DNA of 64,000 nucleotides from Streptomyces sp. NBC_00271 (GCF_036178845.1 NZ_CP108070.1:2356001-2420000), one strand, 5' to 3'; positions 1 through 8,398 are shown, counted from the first letter of the stretch. The notes: generated by a model from the letters alone, not told the origin. Program-made: numbers and translations.

Positions 1-615
1 TTTTCGGCGCAGATAGCTGACGAAGGTGTCCACCGCGTCGGTGCGGACCTCGAAGTCGTAGCCCCATACGCGTTCGAGGAGCTGGTCCCGGCTGAGCACG
101 ATGCCGGCGTTGCGGGCGAGGAAGTGGAGGAGTTCGAACTCGCGGCGGGTCAGTTCCACCGGCCGCCCGTCGAGGCTCACTCCGCGGGCGGCGGGATCAA
201 GGAGCAGCCCGCCGGCCCGTACGGTGCCGCTGTCCCGTGGCGGCCTGCGCCGCAGCAGCGCCTCCAGCCGCAGGACCAGCTCCTGCAGGGCGAAGGGCTT
301 GACGAGGTAGTCGTCGCCGCCCGCCTGCAGGCCCGCGATCCGGTCGGCGGTCTCGTCGAGTGCGGAGAGCATCAGCACGGGTACGTCGTTGTCCTCGTCC
401 CGCAGTGCCCTGCACACCTCGATGCCGCTGAGGTCGGGCATCGAGATGTCCAGCACGATCACATCCGGCGGCGTCCGCCGGGCCACCGCCAGGGCCGGCC
501 GGCCCCCGTCGGCCAGGTCCACGGTGAATCCGCCGAGCCTCAGGCCCCGCTCCAGCGAGCGGCGGATCGCCGCGTCGTCGTCCACGACCAGGACACGGCC
601 GCGCTGCCCACTCAT
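1..615 (-). CDS. OmpR/PhoB-family response regulator, C-terminus cut by the window edge
   Basis: DNA-binding response regulator of a two-component system, acting in the cytoplasm. The ATG at 615 opens a receiver domain (residues about 8-120) with the acidic pocket D12-D14, phospho-acceptor D56 in 'VLDISMPD', and a 'LVKPF' lysine. A winged-helix trans_reg_C domain follows from about residue 130 ('ELTRREFELLHFLARN', then 'WGYDFEVRTDAVDTFVSYLRR'). The frame is still open at base 1, so the last residues are missing; family length is about 225-235 residues. The cognate histidine kinase would be expected just beyond the left edge. The MprA/TcrA-like subgroup fits best, but the target genes are unknown. 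Confidence 0.9.
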   Translation of the reverse strand, partial: MSGQRGRVLVVDDDAAIRRSLERGLRLGGFTVDLADGGRPALAVARRTPPDVIVLDISMPDLSGIEVCRALRDEDNDVPVLMLSALDETADRIAGLQAGGDDYLVKPFALQELVLRLEALLRRRPPRDSGTVRAGGLLLDPAARGVSLDGRPVELTRREFELLHFLARNAGIVLSRDQLLERVWGYDFEVRTDAVDTFVSYLRRK

Positions 616-918
616 CACCACTGTCCCTCCCCGCCCCACCCCGGCGTCCTGCCGGGGCCCGCCGCCGCCCATCGTGCATCAGCCGGGACGGTCCCGGCCC
701 CGAGGGGTGGACCAAGGGTTCGGTGAGAGCCGCCCGGACCGGCCCCGGTCGGCGCGGGCCCTGGCGGAGCGTGGCGGTTGCGCGGGGCCTTACCCGACGG
801 TTGCATACGACTGTGTCGTCGATGGCCGACCCCGCACGCAGCGAACGACCCGCCGAACCAGGCCTCCGTGCGGCCGGGCCCACCAGGGCCGGACTTCTAC
901 GACGTCCGTGGAGGAGCG
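616..918. other. Intergenic region between divergent genes
   Basis: About 300 bases separate the response regulator start (615, minus) from the kinase-like gene start (919, plus), so promoters for both must lie here. A purine-rich GGAGGAG ribosome binding site sits just before 919. I see no clear -10/-35 pair, operator or terminator hairpin. Confidence 0.5.
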
Positions 919-2280
919 ATGGGTGTGGACGCGAGCGCGCAGGTCGGCCACGGGAAACGGTGGGCGGCCAGGGCCGCGCTGGTCGCGGCGGCGCTGGCGG
1001 TGCTGCTGCCGCTCGGTTACGGAGGCGTGGACGGCGTACTGCTGCTCCTGGCCGCGCTCCTCGGCGTGGCCGTCACGGCGGCGGCGCTGTGGTGGGCGCT
1101 GACCCGGCGCGGCCCGCTCCGCTGGGTGGCGGCCGTGCTGGCGGCCGTCGCCCCCGGCGCCGTGATCACCCTGTTCGCCGTGGCCCGCCTGCTCTGGGCC
1201 ATCCCCGTGTCGCTGGCACTGTGGACCGTGGCCGTCTGGAGCGGCCGGTACGCCCTGCGGAGCGACCGGACGCACGCCCCGCGCCCGAAGGAACGCAGGG
1301 CACCACCGCCGCGGCGACCCTTCCTCCTCATGAACCCGCACTCCGGCGGTGGCAAGGTGGCGAAGTTCGGACTGCGGGAGAAGGCGGAGCGGCTCGGCGC
1401 GCAGGTCGTGCTCCTCGACCCGGACCAGCACCAGGACGTCACCGCGCTGGCCCGGGCCGCCGTCGCGGACGGCGCGGATCTGCTGGGCGTCGCCGGCGGT
1501 GACGGTACCCAGGCGCTGGTCGCGGCCGTCGCCGCCGAACACGGTCTGCCGTTCCTGGTGGTCTGCGCCGGCACCCGCAATCACTTCGCCATGGATCTCG
1601 GCCTCGATCGCGACAACCCGGCGACCTGCCTGGACGCCCTCACCGACGGCGTCGAACTCCGCGTGGACCTCGGCTTCGCCGGCGGCCACCCGTTCGTCAA
1701 CAACGCCTCCTTCGGAGCGTACGCGGCGGTCGTGCAGAGTCCCGCGTACCGCGACGACAAGATCGGCACCATCCTGGACCTCCTGCCCGACCTGCTCACC
1801 CGCCAGCGCGGGCCGCGACTGACCGCCCGCACCGGCGACACGACGCTCGACGCCCCGCAGGCCGTACTGGTGAGCAACAACCCCTACCGCACCAACGATC
1901 CGGCCGGTCTCGGCCGCCGCGAACGGCTCGACTCCGGGCTGCTCGGTGTCCTCGGCATCACGGTGGACAGCGCGGCCGAGGCCGCCGTGCTCGTGCTGGA
2001 CCCCGCGCCGGACGGAATCGCGGTCCTGACCACCCGTGAGGTGGTCATCGACGCCGACCGTGCGGAGATCGAGGCCGGCATCGACGGCGAGGCCCTGGTC
2101 CTGCCCGCCCCGGTCCACTGCCGCGTCGAACCCGGAGCGCTGCGCGTCCGCGTCCCCAGGGACCGGCCCGGCGTGCCGGAGGCCCAACCCCCTTTGGACT
2201 GGCGCCGGTTGCGCACGCTCGCGGCGACCATGGGGCGCACGGCGGTCGTACGACATCCTGGTCGCGGCCGGGACACGTAG
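919..2280 (+). CDS. Membrane-anchored diacylglycerol kinase catalytic-domain protein
   Basis: Lipid-kinase-family protein, predicted to phosphorylate a diacylglycerol-like or sphingoid lipid at the membrane; the substrate is not deducible. The N-terminal ~110 residues hold hydrophobic segments ('ALVAAALAVLLPLGYGG', 'VLLLLAALLGVAVTAAALWW') before the catalytic domain, which begins at 'PFLLMNPHSGGGK'. The nucleotide motif 'GVAGGDGTQ' and 'AGTRNHFAMDLGLDR' are clear DAGK signatures, as is 'VNNASFGAYA'. The ATG at 919 is preferred over an in-frame upstream start at 778 because GGAGGAG lies directly ahead and the extra residues look non-coding. It stands alone, divergent from the response regulator. 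Confidence 0.88.
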   Translation: MGVDASAQVGHGKRWAARAALVAAALAVLLPLGYGGVDGVLLLLAALLGVAVTAAALWWALTRRGPLRWVAAVLAAVAPGAVITLFAVARLLWAIPVSLALWTVAVWSGRYALRSDRTHAPRPKERRAPPPRRPFLLMNPHSGGGKVAKFGLREKAERLGAQVVLLDPDQHQDVTALARAAVADGADLLGVAGGDGTQALVAAVAAEHGLPFLVVCAGTRNHFAMDLGLDRDNPATCLDALTDGVELRVDLGFAGGHPFVNNASFGAYAAVVQSPAYRDDKIGTILDLLPDLLTRQRGPRLTARTGDTTLDAPQAVLVSNNPYRTNDPAGLGRRERLDSGLLGVLGITVDSAAEAAVLVLDPAPDGIAVLTTREVVIDADRAEIEAGIDGEALVLPAPVHCRVEPGALRVRVPRDRPGVPEAQPPLDWRRLRTLAATMGRTAVVRHPGRGRDT

Positions 2281-2394
2281 ACGAAGGTCACAATTACATA
2301 TCGGACAGTTCGCGCTCCAATCTTCACACCAGGCACACAAATTGGCTAAGTTGGCTGTAGGCCGCACGACTCCCTCCGGCGAACCTCGCCGGGT

Positions 2395-2560
2395 CGCGCG
2401 ACCTCCGCCGAATCCGGCGCCCCCGTGGCCACCGGAACCAGGACCCAACCGACCTTGGGGTGAATCGGCCCAACTGCCCCACCGGGCAAGGGCCGTAGGG
2501 CATGCCTTCCGGAATCTTCCGCCCGAACCCGACAGCCGGCCCGGTAGGCGGAGTACGGAA
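2395..2560 (+). promoter_or_regulatory. ydaO/yuaA c-di-AMP riboswitch
   Basis: The leader contains, in order, the conserved ydaO-class blocks: GCCGAATCC (about 2407), GGAACC (about 2433), TTGGGGTGAATC (2456-2466), CGTAGGG (2494-2500), CCGAACCCGACAGC (2523-2536) and CCGGTAGGCGG (2541-2551). It ends just before the ribosome binding site of the NlpC/P60 gene at 2575. In actinobacteria this class binds cyclic di-AMP and usually turns off cell-wall hydrolase genes (rpf, NlpC/P60), so position and target both match. Boundaries are approximate. Confidence 0.9.
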
Positions 2561-2574
2561 GGAGTACGGCTCCC

Positions 2575-4080
2575 ATGGCGCCGGAACGAACCCCGCGCCC
2601 TGGAGGCAACAGCCTCCCTGGCATGCCCGACTCCGCACGCGCGACGGCCGCCCTCAGTGGCGCGGACGGTCCGAGCCGCGAGGAGGTGCAGCAGCGGATC
2701 AGCTCCCTCTACGACCAGGCCGAGAACGCCGTGGGGTTCGTCAACGGGACCCGCGCGATGACCACGGGGAGCCGAAACCGCGTCAACCCGGCGCCGGAAA
2801 CCGCGCGCAGGCGCCGTGACCCCGCCCTCGACGACATCACCAAGACCTGGTTCGACGCGGCGCGCAGGCAGTTGGGTCCGTCCGCGCCGGCCAGGCTGCC
2901 GGCCGACCGGATGCCGAAGCCCCCGGCCGAAGCACGGCCCACGGGCCCGGCGAAGCGGCCGGAGGACGGACTCGGCGACCGTGGGCGGGAGTTGACCGCC
3001 CGCCCCGTTCTCGAGTTGACCGCGGGCCCCTCCGCCGAGGCGGCCGCCGGGCCCGTGGCCGAGTTGACGGCCAGGGCCGTCGCCGCGCTGCCGGCCGCGC
3101 CGGAGCCTGCGCCGCGACCCGCGCAGGAGGCCGCCACGGCCCTGCTGCCCGCGTTGCCCGCCGGGCCGGCGCAGTCCTCGTTGAAGACGTCCAAGGAGAA
3201 GATCCAGCGGAAGCTGGCGCTGGCCCGTGAGCTGGTGTCCAAGCACGCCGCACAGTGGAACCCCGGGCCCGCGGCGATCGAGTCACGTCCGGCCGAGGGT
3301 GTCTGGCCCACCCCGGAGGATCAGGCTCGCCAGCAGGCCGCGCAGGAGTGGCAGCGACAGCAGTCGACCGCACTCGGCCCGGACATGTCCATGGGCACCG
3401 GGATGCCTCTCGGTGCGGACGTGTCCATGGGTACGGGGATGCCGTTCGGCGCGGACATGTCCCTCGGCGCGGGAATGCCCCTGGCCACGGACATGTCCAT
3501 GGGGGTGGGGATGCCCCTCGGTGCCGACATGCCCCTCGGTGCGGGGATGCCACTGGCCACGGGCATGCCGCTCGGCGCGGACATGTCCCTCGGCGCGGGA
3601 ATGCCACTGGTCACGGACATGCCCATGGGTATGGGGATGCCCCTGGCCGCGGGTATGCCCGTAGGCACCGGCGCGGTCAACATGGCCGTCGGAGCGGTCG
3701 GCGCCGTGGAGTCGGCGTACGGCGGGAAGGCCGCCAAAGCCCTCGCCTTCGCCCGCGAGCAGATCGGCAAGCCGTGCGTCTGGGGCGCGACCGGACCGGA
3801 CTCGTACGACTCCGCCAGCCTCGTCCAGGCCGCCTGGAGGGCCGCCGGAGTCGCACTCCCGCGCACCGTGCACGGGCAGGCGACCGCCGGTGCGGCGATT
3901 CCCCTGACCGACATCCAGTTCGGCGACCTGATCTTCTTCTACGACAACGTCAGCCACGTCGGCTTCTACACCGGCAACGGCATGATGATCCACGCCCCCA
4001 GCCCGGGTGCCTCGATACGCGAAGAGTCCCTCTTCTTCGCCGGACAGAACGCGATCCACGGCGCGCTGCGCCCGGCGTGA
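2575..4080 (+). CDS. NlpC/P60 (C40) family protein lacking the catalytic cysteine
   Basis: Family members are peptidoglycan endopeptidases. The N-terminal ~150 residues resemble the Streptomyces 'REEVQQRISSLYDQAE' helical module; then comes a Pro/Ala-rich linker, a Met/Gly hexapeptide repeat (residues 268-363) and a C-terminal NlpC/P60 domain (about 383-501). In that domain the usual 'YDCSGL' reads 'YDSASL', so the nucleophile Cys is Ser. The general-base region 'SHVGFYTGNGMMIHAP' is retained. The only nearby Cys is in 'GKPCVWG', where Tyr or Phe is usual. No convincing signal peptide is visible at the chosen ATG, although the family is normally secreted. ATG 2575 follows GGAAGGAG and the riboswitch. 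It may be an inactive or wall-binding protein. Confidence 0.82.
   Translation: MAPERTPRPGGNSLPGMPDSARATAALSGADGPSREEVQQRISSLYDQAENAVGFVNGTRAMTTGSRNRVNPAPETARRRRDPALDDITKTWFDAARRQLGPSAPARLPADRMPKPPAEARPTGPAKRPEDGLGDRGRELTARPVLELTAGPSAEAAAGPVAELTARAVAALPAAPEPAPRPAQEAATALLPALPAGPAQSSLKTSKEKIQRKLALARELVSKHAAQWNPGPAAIESRPAEGVWPTPEDQARQQAAQEWQRQQSTALGPDMSMGTGMPLGADVSMGTGMPFGADMSLGAGMPLATDMSMGVGMPLGADMPLGAGMPLATGMPLGADMSLGAGMPLVTDMPMGMGMPLAAGMPVGTGAVNMAVGAVGAVESAYGGKAAKALAFAREQIGKPCVWGATGPDSYDSASLVQAAWRAAGVALPRTVHGQATAGAAIPLTDIQFGDLIFFYDNVSHVGFYTGNGMMIHAPSPGASIREESLFFAGQNAIHGALRPA
3376..3663 (+). repeat. 16 tandem 18-bp units encoding a Met/Gly-rich hexapeptide
   Basis: Sixteen consecutive in-frame 18-base units encode variants of x-x-[D/G]-M-[P/S]-[L/M], for example GAGMPL, GADMSL and ATDMSM. 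The array lies between the linker and the NlpC/P60 domain of the surrounding gene. Unit length is exact throughout, with no frame loss. It is Met-rich (about one residue in four) in a protein otherwise poor in Met. Confidence 0.9.
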
Positions 4081-4245
4081 CGGACGCCGCGACATCTCCA
4101 GCACCTCAAAGCACATATAAGGCACCGGAAAGGCCAAAGCTCCGCAATACGGGATGTACGTGATCCACGCGGGCCTCGCCGCCCGGCTCGCCACCCGCGC
4201 TGACCATACTGGGAGGCCACGCCGCCTCCCATCGCAAAGTGACTC

Positions 4246-5421
4246 ATGCCCAAGCCCTCCACCGCCCGCGCCACCGCCCCGGAAACCGTCTGGCTGGCCG
4301 GCGGGCGCCACATCGGGCCCGCCCCGCAGGAGATCCTCAGGGAGAACCTGCGAAGGCTGAAGGCCGACGAGACCATCCACGACTTCCTGGAGGCAGAGAA
4401 CCCCTCGGACTCCGAGGGGCGTGTCTTCGAGGCGCGCTGGCTGGTCGACGACGCCGTGACGGTTCGCGCACGGCTCACGACGGACGGACGCGAACACGCC
4501 GCCGAAGCAACCCGCTGGACGCTGGTGGCCGAGGCGGAGCGGCCCTGGAACCTCGCGTGGCCCTCTCCCGCGACCATGTTCTGGCCCGAGGGACACGAGG
4601 TCCCCTGGGACCACGACATCGTGGCCGGGCTCCAGCTGCGGGACATCAACCCGCTGCCGCAGGAGGACAAGACACTGCGCCGCCTGCTCAAGGAGGCCGC
4701 GCAGCACAGCTGGAGCATCAACGTCGTCATCCACGAGGCGATGACCACCGACGAACGCGGTCGCCTCCCGCTGGCCCGGCTGCTCCCGCCCGGTCTGCGC
4801 CACCGCGTCGTGGAACACCGCGCCGCGCCCGAGCAGTTCCAGGCGGTCAACTGGGCGCTGTACGACCTGGGCGTACGGGTGCCGCGCGGCGGCGCCGTGA
4901 TTCTGCCCGGTTCCCCCGCCCGGCCCGGCTACGACGAGCAGGACTGCACCGTACGCAGCGTGTTCCTCGACGGCTCGGAGCCGACGGAGCTCCTGGAGAA
5001 GGTCGTGCGGTACGCGGCGCTGCCCCGGCCGCTGCCGGAAGCGGCGGAGGACGCCCTCACCGGCCTCCGGGAGGACTGGAAGCTGCTGACGCTGGAGGAG
5101 GCGCGGGCGCTGGTGGCTGTCTACGCCGAGGCACTCGACGCCATGACGAAGTCGCGCGACCAGTACCGCGAGGCGACCGAACTCGCGCATGCGGCACTGG
5201 CCGATCTCCGAGACCTCCGGACGACGGCGTCCGGTGCGCACGAGACGTCCGCCGGCCCGGAGGGCAATCCGCTGCACCAGCTGACGCGGACGTTCCAGCG
5301 GGTCGCGGGCACCGTACGGGCACGGCGCGCGGCCCGCGACGACGGCACGGACCGGGGCACCGACACTGGAACAGGCACCGGCACCGGCACGCCCGAGAAC
5401 GGGCCCAGCAAGGGCGAGTGA
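4246..5421 (+). CDS. Hypothetical protein, 391 residues, Thr-Gly-rich tail
   Basis: I do not recognise this protein. It is soluble, mixed alpha/beta in character, with no signal peptide or membrane segment. Segments that stand out are 'TVWLAGGRHIGPAPQEILRENL' near the N-terminus, 'RWTLVAEAERPWNLAWPSP' around residue 90-110, and a helical stretch around 285-330. The last ~30 residues are low complexity ('TDTGTGTGTGTP'), encoded by a short CGGCAC repeat, so length there may vary between strains. Codon bias is normal for the genome, and ATG 4246 opens the protein right after a short spacer. It converges with the GPP34 gene. Confidence 0.7.
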   Translation: MPKPSTARATAPETVWLAGGRHIGPAPQEILRENLRRLKADETIHDFLEAENPSDSEGRVFEARWLVDDAVTVRARLTTDGREHAAEATRWTLVAEAERPWNLAWPSPATMFWPEGHEVPWDHDIVAGLQLRDINPLPQEDKTLRRLLKEAAQHSWSINVVIHEAMTTDERGRLPLARLLPPGLRHRVVEHRAAPEQFQAVNWALYDLGVRVPRGGAVILPGSPARPGYDEQDCTVRSVFLDGSEPTELLEKVVRYAALPRPLPEAAEDALTGLREDWKLLTLEEARALVAVYAEALDAMTKSRDQYREATELAHAALADLRDLRTTASGAHETSAGPEGNPLHQLTRTFQRVAGTVRARRAARDDGTDRGTDTGTGTGTGTPENGPSKGE

Positions 5422-5492
5422 TCGCTACCGGAAACCGGCGCCGGCCCGAGGCCACCCTCTGAAACCAGCGTGTCGCGGCGCGCCCGCTCGCG

Positions 5493-6098
5493 TCACGCAC
5501 CTCGCCAGAGGTTGGCGAACGCCGCGTTCTCGATGGACCGGCGCTGGCGTACCGCTTCCAGTTCCATGACCGCGTCGTTGACGGCGGCCAGCACGGTCGT
5601 CACCGCGTCGTCGGTCACGACCGGTACGTCCGCGCCCTCCTCGGCCGGAATCCCGACGGCCGCCGCGAGGGAGACGAGGACGGGCTCGTCGGCGGCCCAG
5701 CGGTGCAGGGCCCGGCGCCGGGCGGGCGAGTCGACCACGACCACCCGGACGGCTCCGAAAAGCAGTCGGCGTTGGCGTTGCCGGGTCAGCTGACCGTCCG
5801 CCTCGAGGGCGGCGAGATGGACCGCGGCCAGGCCGCGCCCCCTGCGCCACAGCCAGTCCTCGACCGGCTCGTAGGGCACCTGACGTACGAGTGAGGACGC
5901 CGCCTCGGCCAGGAGACGGTCCTCCGTCGTCGGCTCCGGGGCCGGTACGAGGCGGTCGCCGTCCAGGTGGACGGCATCAACGGCGAGGAGGTCGATCACC
6001 TCGGCTCCGGCGAGGGCGAGGGACAGGTCGCCCTGCCCCACGGGGCGGTCCGGGTCCACGTCCATGGCGGTGATCAAGAGGTCCCTGGCCGTGGTCAT
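5493..6098 (-). CDS. GPP34/GOLPH3-domain protein
   Basis: GOLPH3/Vps74-like protein of the type common in Streptomyces. Eukaryotic members bind phosphatidylinositol-4-phosphate at the Golgi; bacterial function is unknown. Family features visible are the opening 'ARDLLITAMD', 'LSLALAGAEVIDLLAVDAVHLDGDRLVP', the 'EPVEDWLWRRGRG' segment and a C-terminal helix. The length of 201 residues is normal. The ATG at 6098 is chosen because GGGGAG lies six bases upstream; an in-frame GTG at 6113 would overlap that site. It converges with the hypothetical gene at 4246. Confidence 0.82.
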   Translation of the reverse strand: MTTARDLLITAMDVDPDRPVGQGDLSLALAGAEVIDLLAVDAVHLDGDRLVPAPEPTTEDRLLAEAASSLVRQVPYEPVEDWLWRRGRGLAAVHLAALEADGQLTRQRQRRLLFGAVRVVVVDSPARRRALHRWAADEPVLVSLAAAVGIPAEEGADVPVVTDDAVTTVLAAVNDAVMELEAVRQRRSIENAAFANLWRGA

Positions 6099-6194
6099 AG
6101 ATGGCTCCCCCACACAGTCTCCGGAGGGGCAAGCCTACGATCTTCGGCGGGGAAAGCCTACGAACCTCCAGCGCTCGGCGCGGGTGTACGCGGA

Positions 6195-6241
6195 GCGGAG
6201 CAGGGGGCCCGTCGCTCCATGCGACGGGCCCCCTGCTCCGC
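6195..6241. terminator. Long perfect hairpin terminator
   Basis: A 21-bp perfect inverted repeat (arms 6195-6215 and 6221-6241) with a TCCAT loop lies just downstream of the minus-strand CsbD gene. There is no strong U-tract, as is usual for Streptomyces terminators. Confidence 0.85.
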
Positions 6242-6273
6242 GTAAAACCGTCCGCCCCACGAGCGGCCGGGCA

Positions 6274-6447
6274 TCAGCCCTTGAAGACGTCCTTGGTCTT
6301 CTCCTTCGCCTGCCGCGCGTCACCCTTGGCCTTCTCCATGCGCCCCTCGGCCGTCATCCGCTCGTTGCCCACGGCACGACCCGTGGTCTCCTTGATCTTG
6401 CCCTTGGCCTGCTCGGCCTTGGCCTTGGCTTTCTGGTCGCGAGCCAT
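6274..6447 (-). CDS. CsbD family stress protein
   Basis: Small, highly charged, Lys/Glu/Ala-rich protein of 57 residues with the CsbD signature 'KAEQAKGKIKETTGRAVGNERMTAEGRMEKAKGDARQAKE'. Family members are general-stress (SigB-type) proteins of unknown mechanism, thought to be largely disordered. The ATG at 6447 is chosen because GAGGTGAG precedes it by four bases; a GTG three codons upstream has no spacing for a ribosome binding site. It is transcribed alone and ends at the strong hairpin at 6195. Confidence 0.93.
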   Translation of the reverse strand: MARDQKAKAKAEQAKGKIKETTGRAVGNERMTAEGRMEKAKGDARQAKEKTKDVFKG

Positions 6448-6536
6448 GGAACTCACCTCTCGGTGCTCTCGGCATCAGGTGCTCACTGACCCGTGTGACC
6501 CTGAGCAGCTCCTGTAAACATGCCTGGTCCATGGAC

Positions 6537-7439
6537 CTACAGCCGCCGGAGCACCGCTCCGGCCATGGCCGCCTCGCCCTTGGCGTTGGGGTGTGCGGGG
6601 GCGGCGGGTGAAGCGGGCTGCAGCGGCTCGATCCACCGGTCGGCGGGTGCCTTGCACATGTCATGTCCGACGGTGGGTTTGTAGGTGTCGACGTATTCGG
6701 CACGGCTGAACAGGGCCACCGTGTGCATCATCAGGTTGAGCCGCTTGCCGACGTCACGCAGGTAGGCGAAGTCCTTGGCGGCGAACGGGACGGACGGATA
6801 GCAACCGCTGCCGTCGTCGGGCAGGAGGTCCGGGTAGCCGACCACGAGCACGCGGGCGTGCGGGGCCCTGTCGTGCACGGCGCGCAGCACCCGCGCGATC
6901 TTGGGAGCCGTCTCGATGATCTTCCGCGTCAGCTGGTCGAAACCCGAGGAGTTGTAGTACTGCTGACAGGGGTTGCCCGAAGGGTCCTTGGAACTCAGCG
7001 CGGCACAGGTGCCGATGATGGAACTGAAGCCGATGTCGTTGCCGCCTATCTGCACGGTCACCAGATCCGTGGAGCGCTCGACGGCGTTCAGCTGGGGTCC
7101 GTTGGTGCCCTGCGCCTTCCACATGTGGTCGGTCGTCGCGCCGGCGCAGCTCACGTCCGTGAACGTGGTGGTCGACCGCCGCGTCGCGACGAGCGAGGGG
7201 TAGTTCTGGTCGGAGCGGGCGCAGTTGGCGTCCACCTGACGAGGGATCAGGGGTCCGGAGGTGTACGAGTCGCCGAGCGCCACGTAGTCGACGCCCCGGT
7301 GGGAGTGCGGTCCGCCCGCGACGGCGGGAGACGCGGAGGCGACGCCGAGGAGCAGGACACCGCAACCGAGGGCGGCTCCCAGCGCGGAGGCGTGCCGTCG
7401 TCTTCGGATGGCGTCGCCCCGGACCACGTGATGGTTCAT
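6537..7439 (-). CDS. Secreted SGNH/GDSL-family esterase/lipase
   Basis: Predicted extracellular serine esterase. The start carries a signal peptide (Arg-rich n-region 'RRRRHAS', hydrophobic core 'GAALGCGVLLLGVASASPAVAG'). SGNH blocks follow in order: I 'ALGDSYTSG' with the nucleophile Ser, II 'SCAGATTD' Gly, III 'IGGNDIGF' Asn, and V 'AHPNAKGE' His near the C-terminus. Paired cysteines ('GTCAALSSKDPSGNPC', 'GCYPSV', 'DMCK') fit the disulfide pattern of Streptomyces GDSL lipases. Two adjacent ATGs (7442, 7439) follow GGAGGAGAG; 7439 gives the better spacing. It is monocistronic. Confidence 0.92.
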   Translation of the reverse strand: MNHHVVRGDAIRRRRHASALGAALGCGVLLLGVASASPAVAGGPHSHRGVDYVALGDSYTSGPLIPRQVDANCARSDQNYPSLVATRRSTTTFTDVSCAGATTDHMWKAQGTNGPQLNAVERSTDLVTVQIGGNDIGFSSIIGTCAALSSKDPSGNPCQQYYNSSGFDQLTRKIIETAPKIARVLRAVHDRAPHARVLVVGYPDLLPDDGSGCYPSVPFAAKDFAYLRDVGKRLNLMMHTVALFSRAEYVDTYKPTVGHDMCKAPADRWIEPLQPASPAAPAHPNAKGEAAMAGAVLRRL

Positions 7440-7544
7440 CATCTCTCCTCCGTCGACACTGACTCGGCGTTCCTTGCATGCTCAACATCGCTTGTATACC
7501 GGCCGGTAGGTCGCTGGAGAAGAGATCTGTCACATATGCGGGAA

Positions 7545-7574
7545 ACCCCGCCTCCCGAGCATCGGAGACGGGGT
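7545..7574 (-). terminator. Hairpin downstream of the SDR/tautomerase/MFS operon
   Basis: Inverted repeat ACCCCG...CGGGGT with further CTCC/GGAG pairing after one mismatch. It is about 50 bases downstream of the stop codon of the minus-strand SDR gene ending at 7625. Confidence 0.65.
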
Positions 7575-7624
7575 CTCACAGCGCACCCGTCGCGGTTCGG
7601 CGAGGAGCGTCGGGTCATGTGTCG

Positions 7625-8359
7625 TCAGGCGATGGTTCCGCCGCCGTCGACGTACACGGTGGTGCCCGTGGCGTAGGCGTTGCCGGTGACGAAGAGGACC
7701 GCCTGGGCGACGTCGGCCGCTTCCCCCACGCGCCCCACGGGCAGGCGTTGCGTCGCCGCCTCGTACATCCGCTCGCGGGCGGTGACGTCCATCCCCTCCC
7801 AGAGCGGGGTTCGCAGCAGCCCCGGCGAGACGGCGTTGACGCGCAGCGGCGCGTACTCCAGGGCCAGGCCGCGCACGAGGGCCTCGAGGGCCGCGTTGAT
7901 GGCGCTCTGCAGGGCGGAGGCCCGGCCCGGCCGCTGGGAGAGGTAGCCGGCGAGCAGGGTCAGCGATCCGGAGGGCCGGACCCGGACGGACCGGGCGATG
8001 CGGTACGCGCCCCAGAACTTGCTGTCCATGGCGGCGTACGCGTCGGCCAGCGGCAGGGCGTCGACCCGCCCCATGGGGGTCTCCCCCGCCGAGACGACGA
8101 CGTGGTCGAACTCCCCGGCGGTGGCGGCGAACTTCTCCACCTCGTCCTCGGAACGGATGTCCAGGGTCTGCCCGTTCACCGCCCCGCCGCCGGACGCGGT
8201 GAGCCCGCCGAGCACCGCGAGCGCCGCGTCGAGCCGCTGCGGGCTGCGCGAGGCGATGACGGTGTCGGCGCCCTGCGTGACGAACTCCCGGGCGGTGGCG
8301 AGGCCGACACCGGAGGTGCCGCCGACGACCAGGACGCGCTGGTCTGCGTATGCGCTCAT
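7625..8359 (-). CDS. SDR family oxidoreductase without the YxxxK pair
   Basis: Rossmann-fold short-chain dehydrogenase-like protein, 244 residues. The nucleotide motif 'VVGGTSGVGLA' and the C-terminal 'VNAVSPGLLRTPLW' and 'YVDGGGTIA' blocks are standard. Where the catalytic YxxxK is expected the sequence reads 'ASALQSAINAALEAL', so both Tyr and Lys are absent. Some SDR subgroups have this form and may be regulatory or use another mechanism. It is the last gene of the operon with the tautomerase (40 bases upstream) and the DHA2 exporter, so it may act on the same toxic or signalling compound. The ATG at 8359 has GGAGCAG upstream. Confidence 0.85.
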   Translation of the reverse strand: MSAYADQRVLVVGGTSGVGLATAREFVTQGADTVIASRSPQRLDAALAVLGGLTASGGGAVNGQTLDIRSEDEVEKFAATAGEFDHVVVSAGETPMGRVDALPLADAYAAMDSKFWGAYRIARSVRVRPSGSLTLLAGYLSQRPGRASALQSAINAALEALVRGLALEYAPLRVNAVSPGLLRTPLWEGMDVTARERMYEAATQRLPVGRVGEAADVAQAVLFVTGNAYATGTTVYVDGGGTIA

Positions 8360-8398
8360 GACTGGTTCTGCTCCTGTACGTGGAGGGGGCGGGGCCGG

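Noticed and set aside
790..3246. 818-residue minus-strand frame opposite the kinase-like and NlpC/P60 genes
   Set aside because: Antisense shadow with low-complexity Gly/Arg/Gln translation; it also crosses the riboswitch.
3376..3663. Tandem repeats considered as a CRISPR array
   Set aside because: Units are 18 bp, contiguous, without spacers and in frame with a coding sequence.
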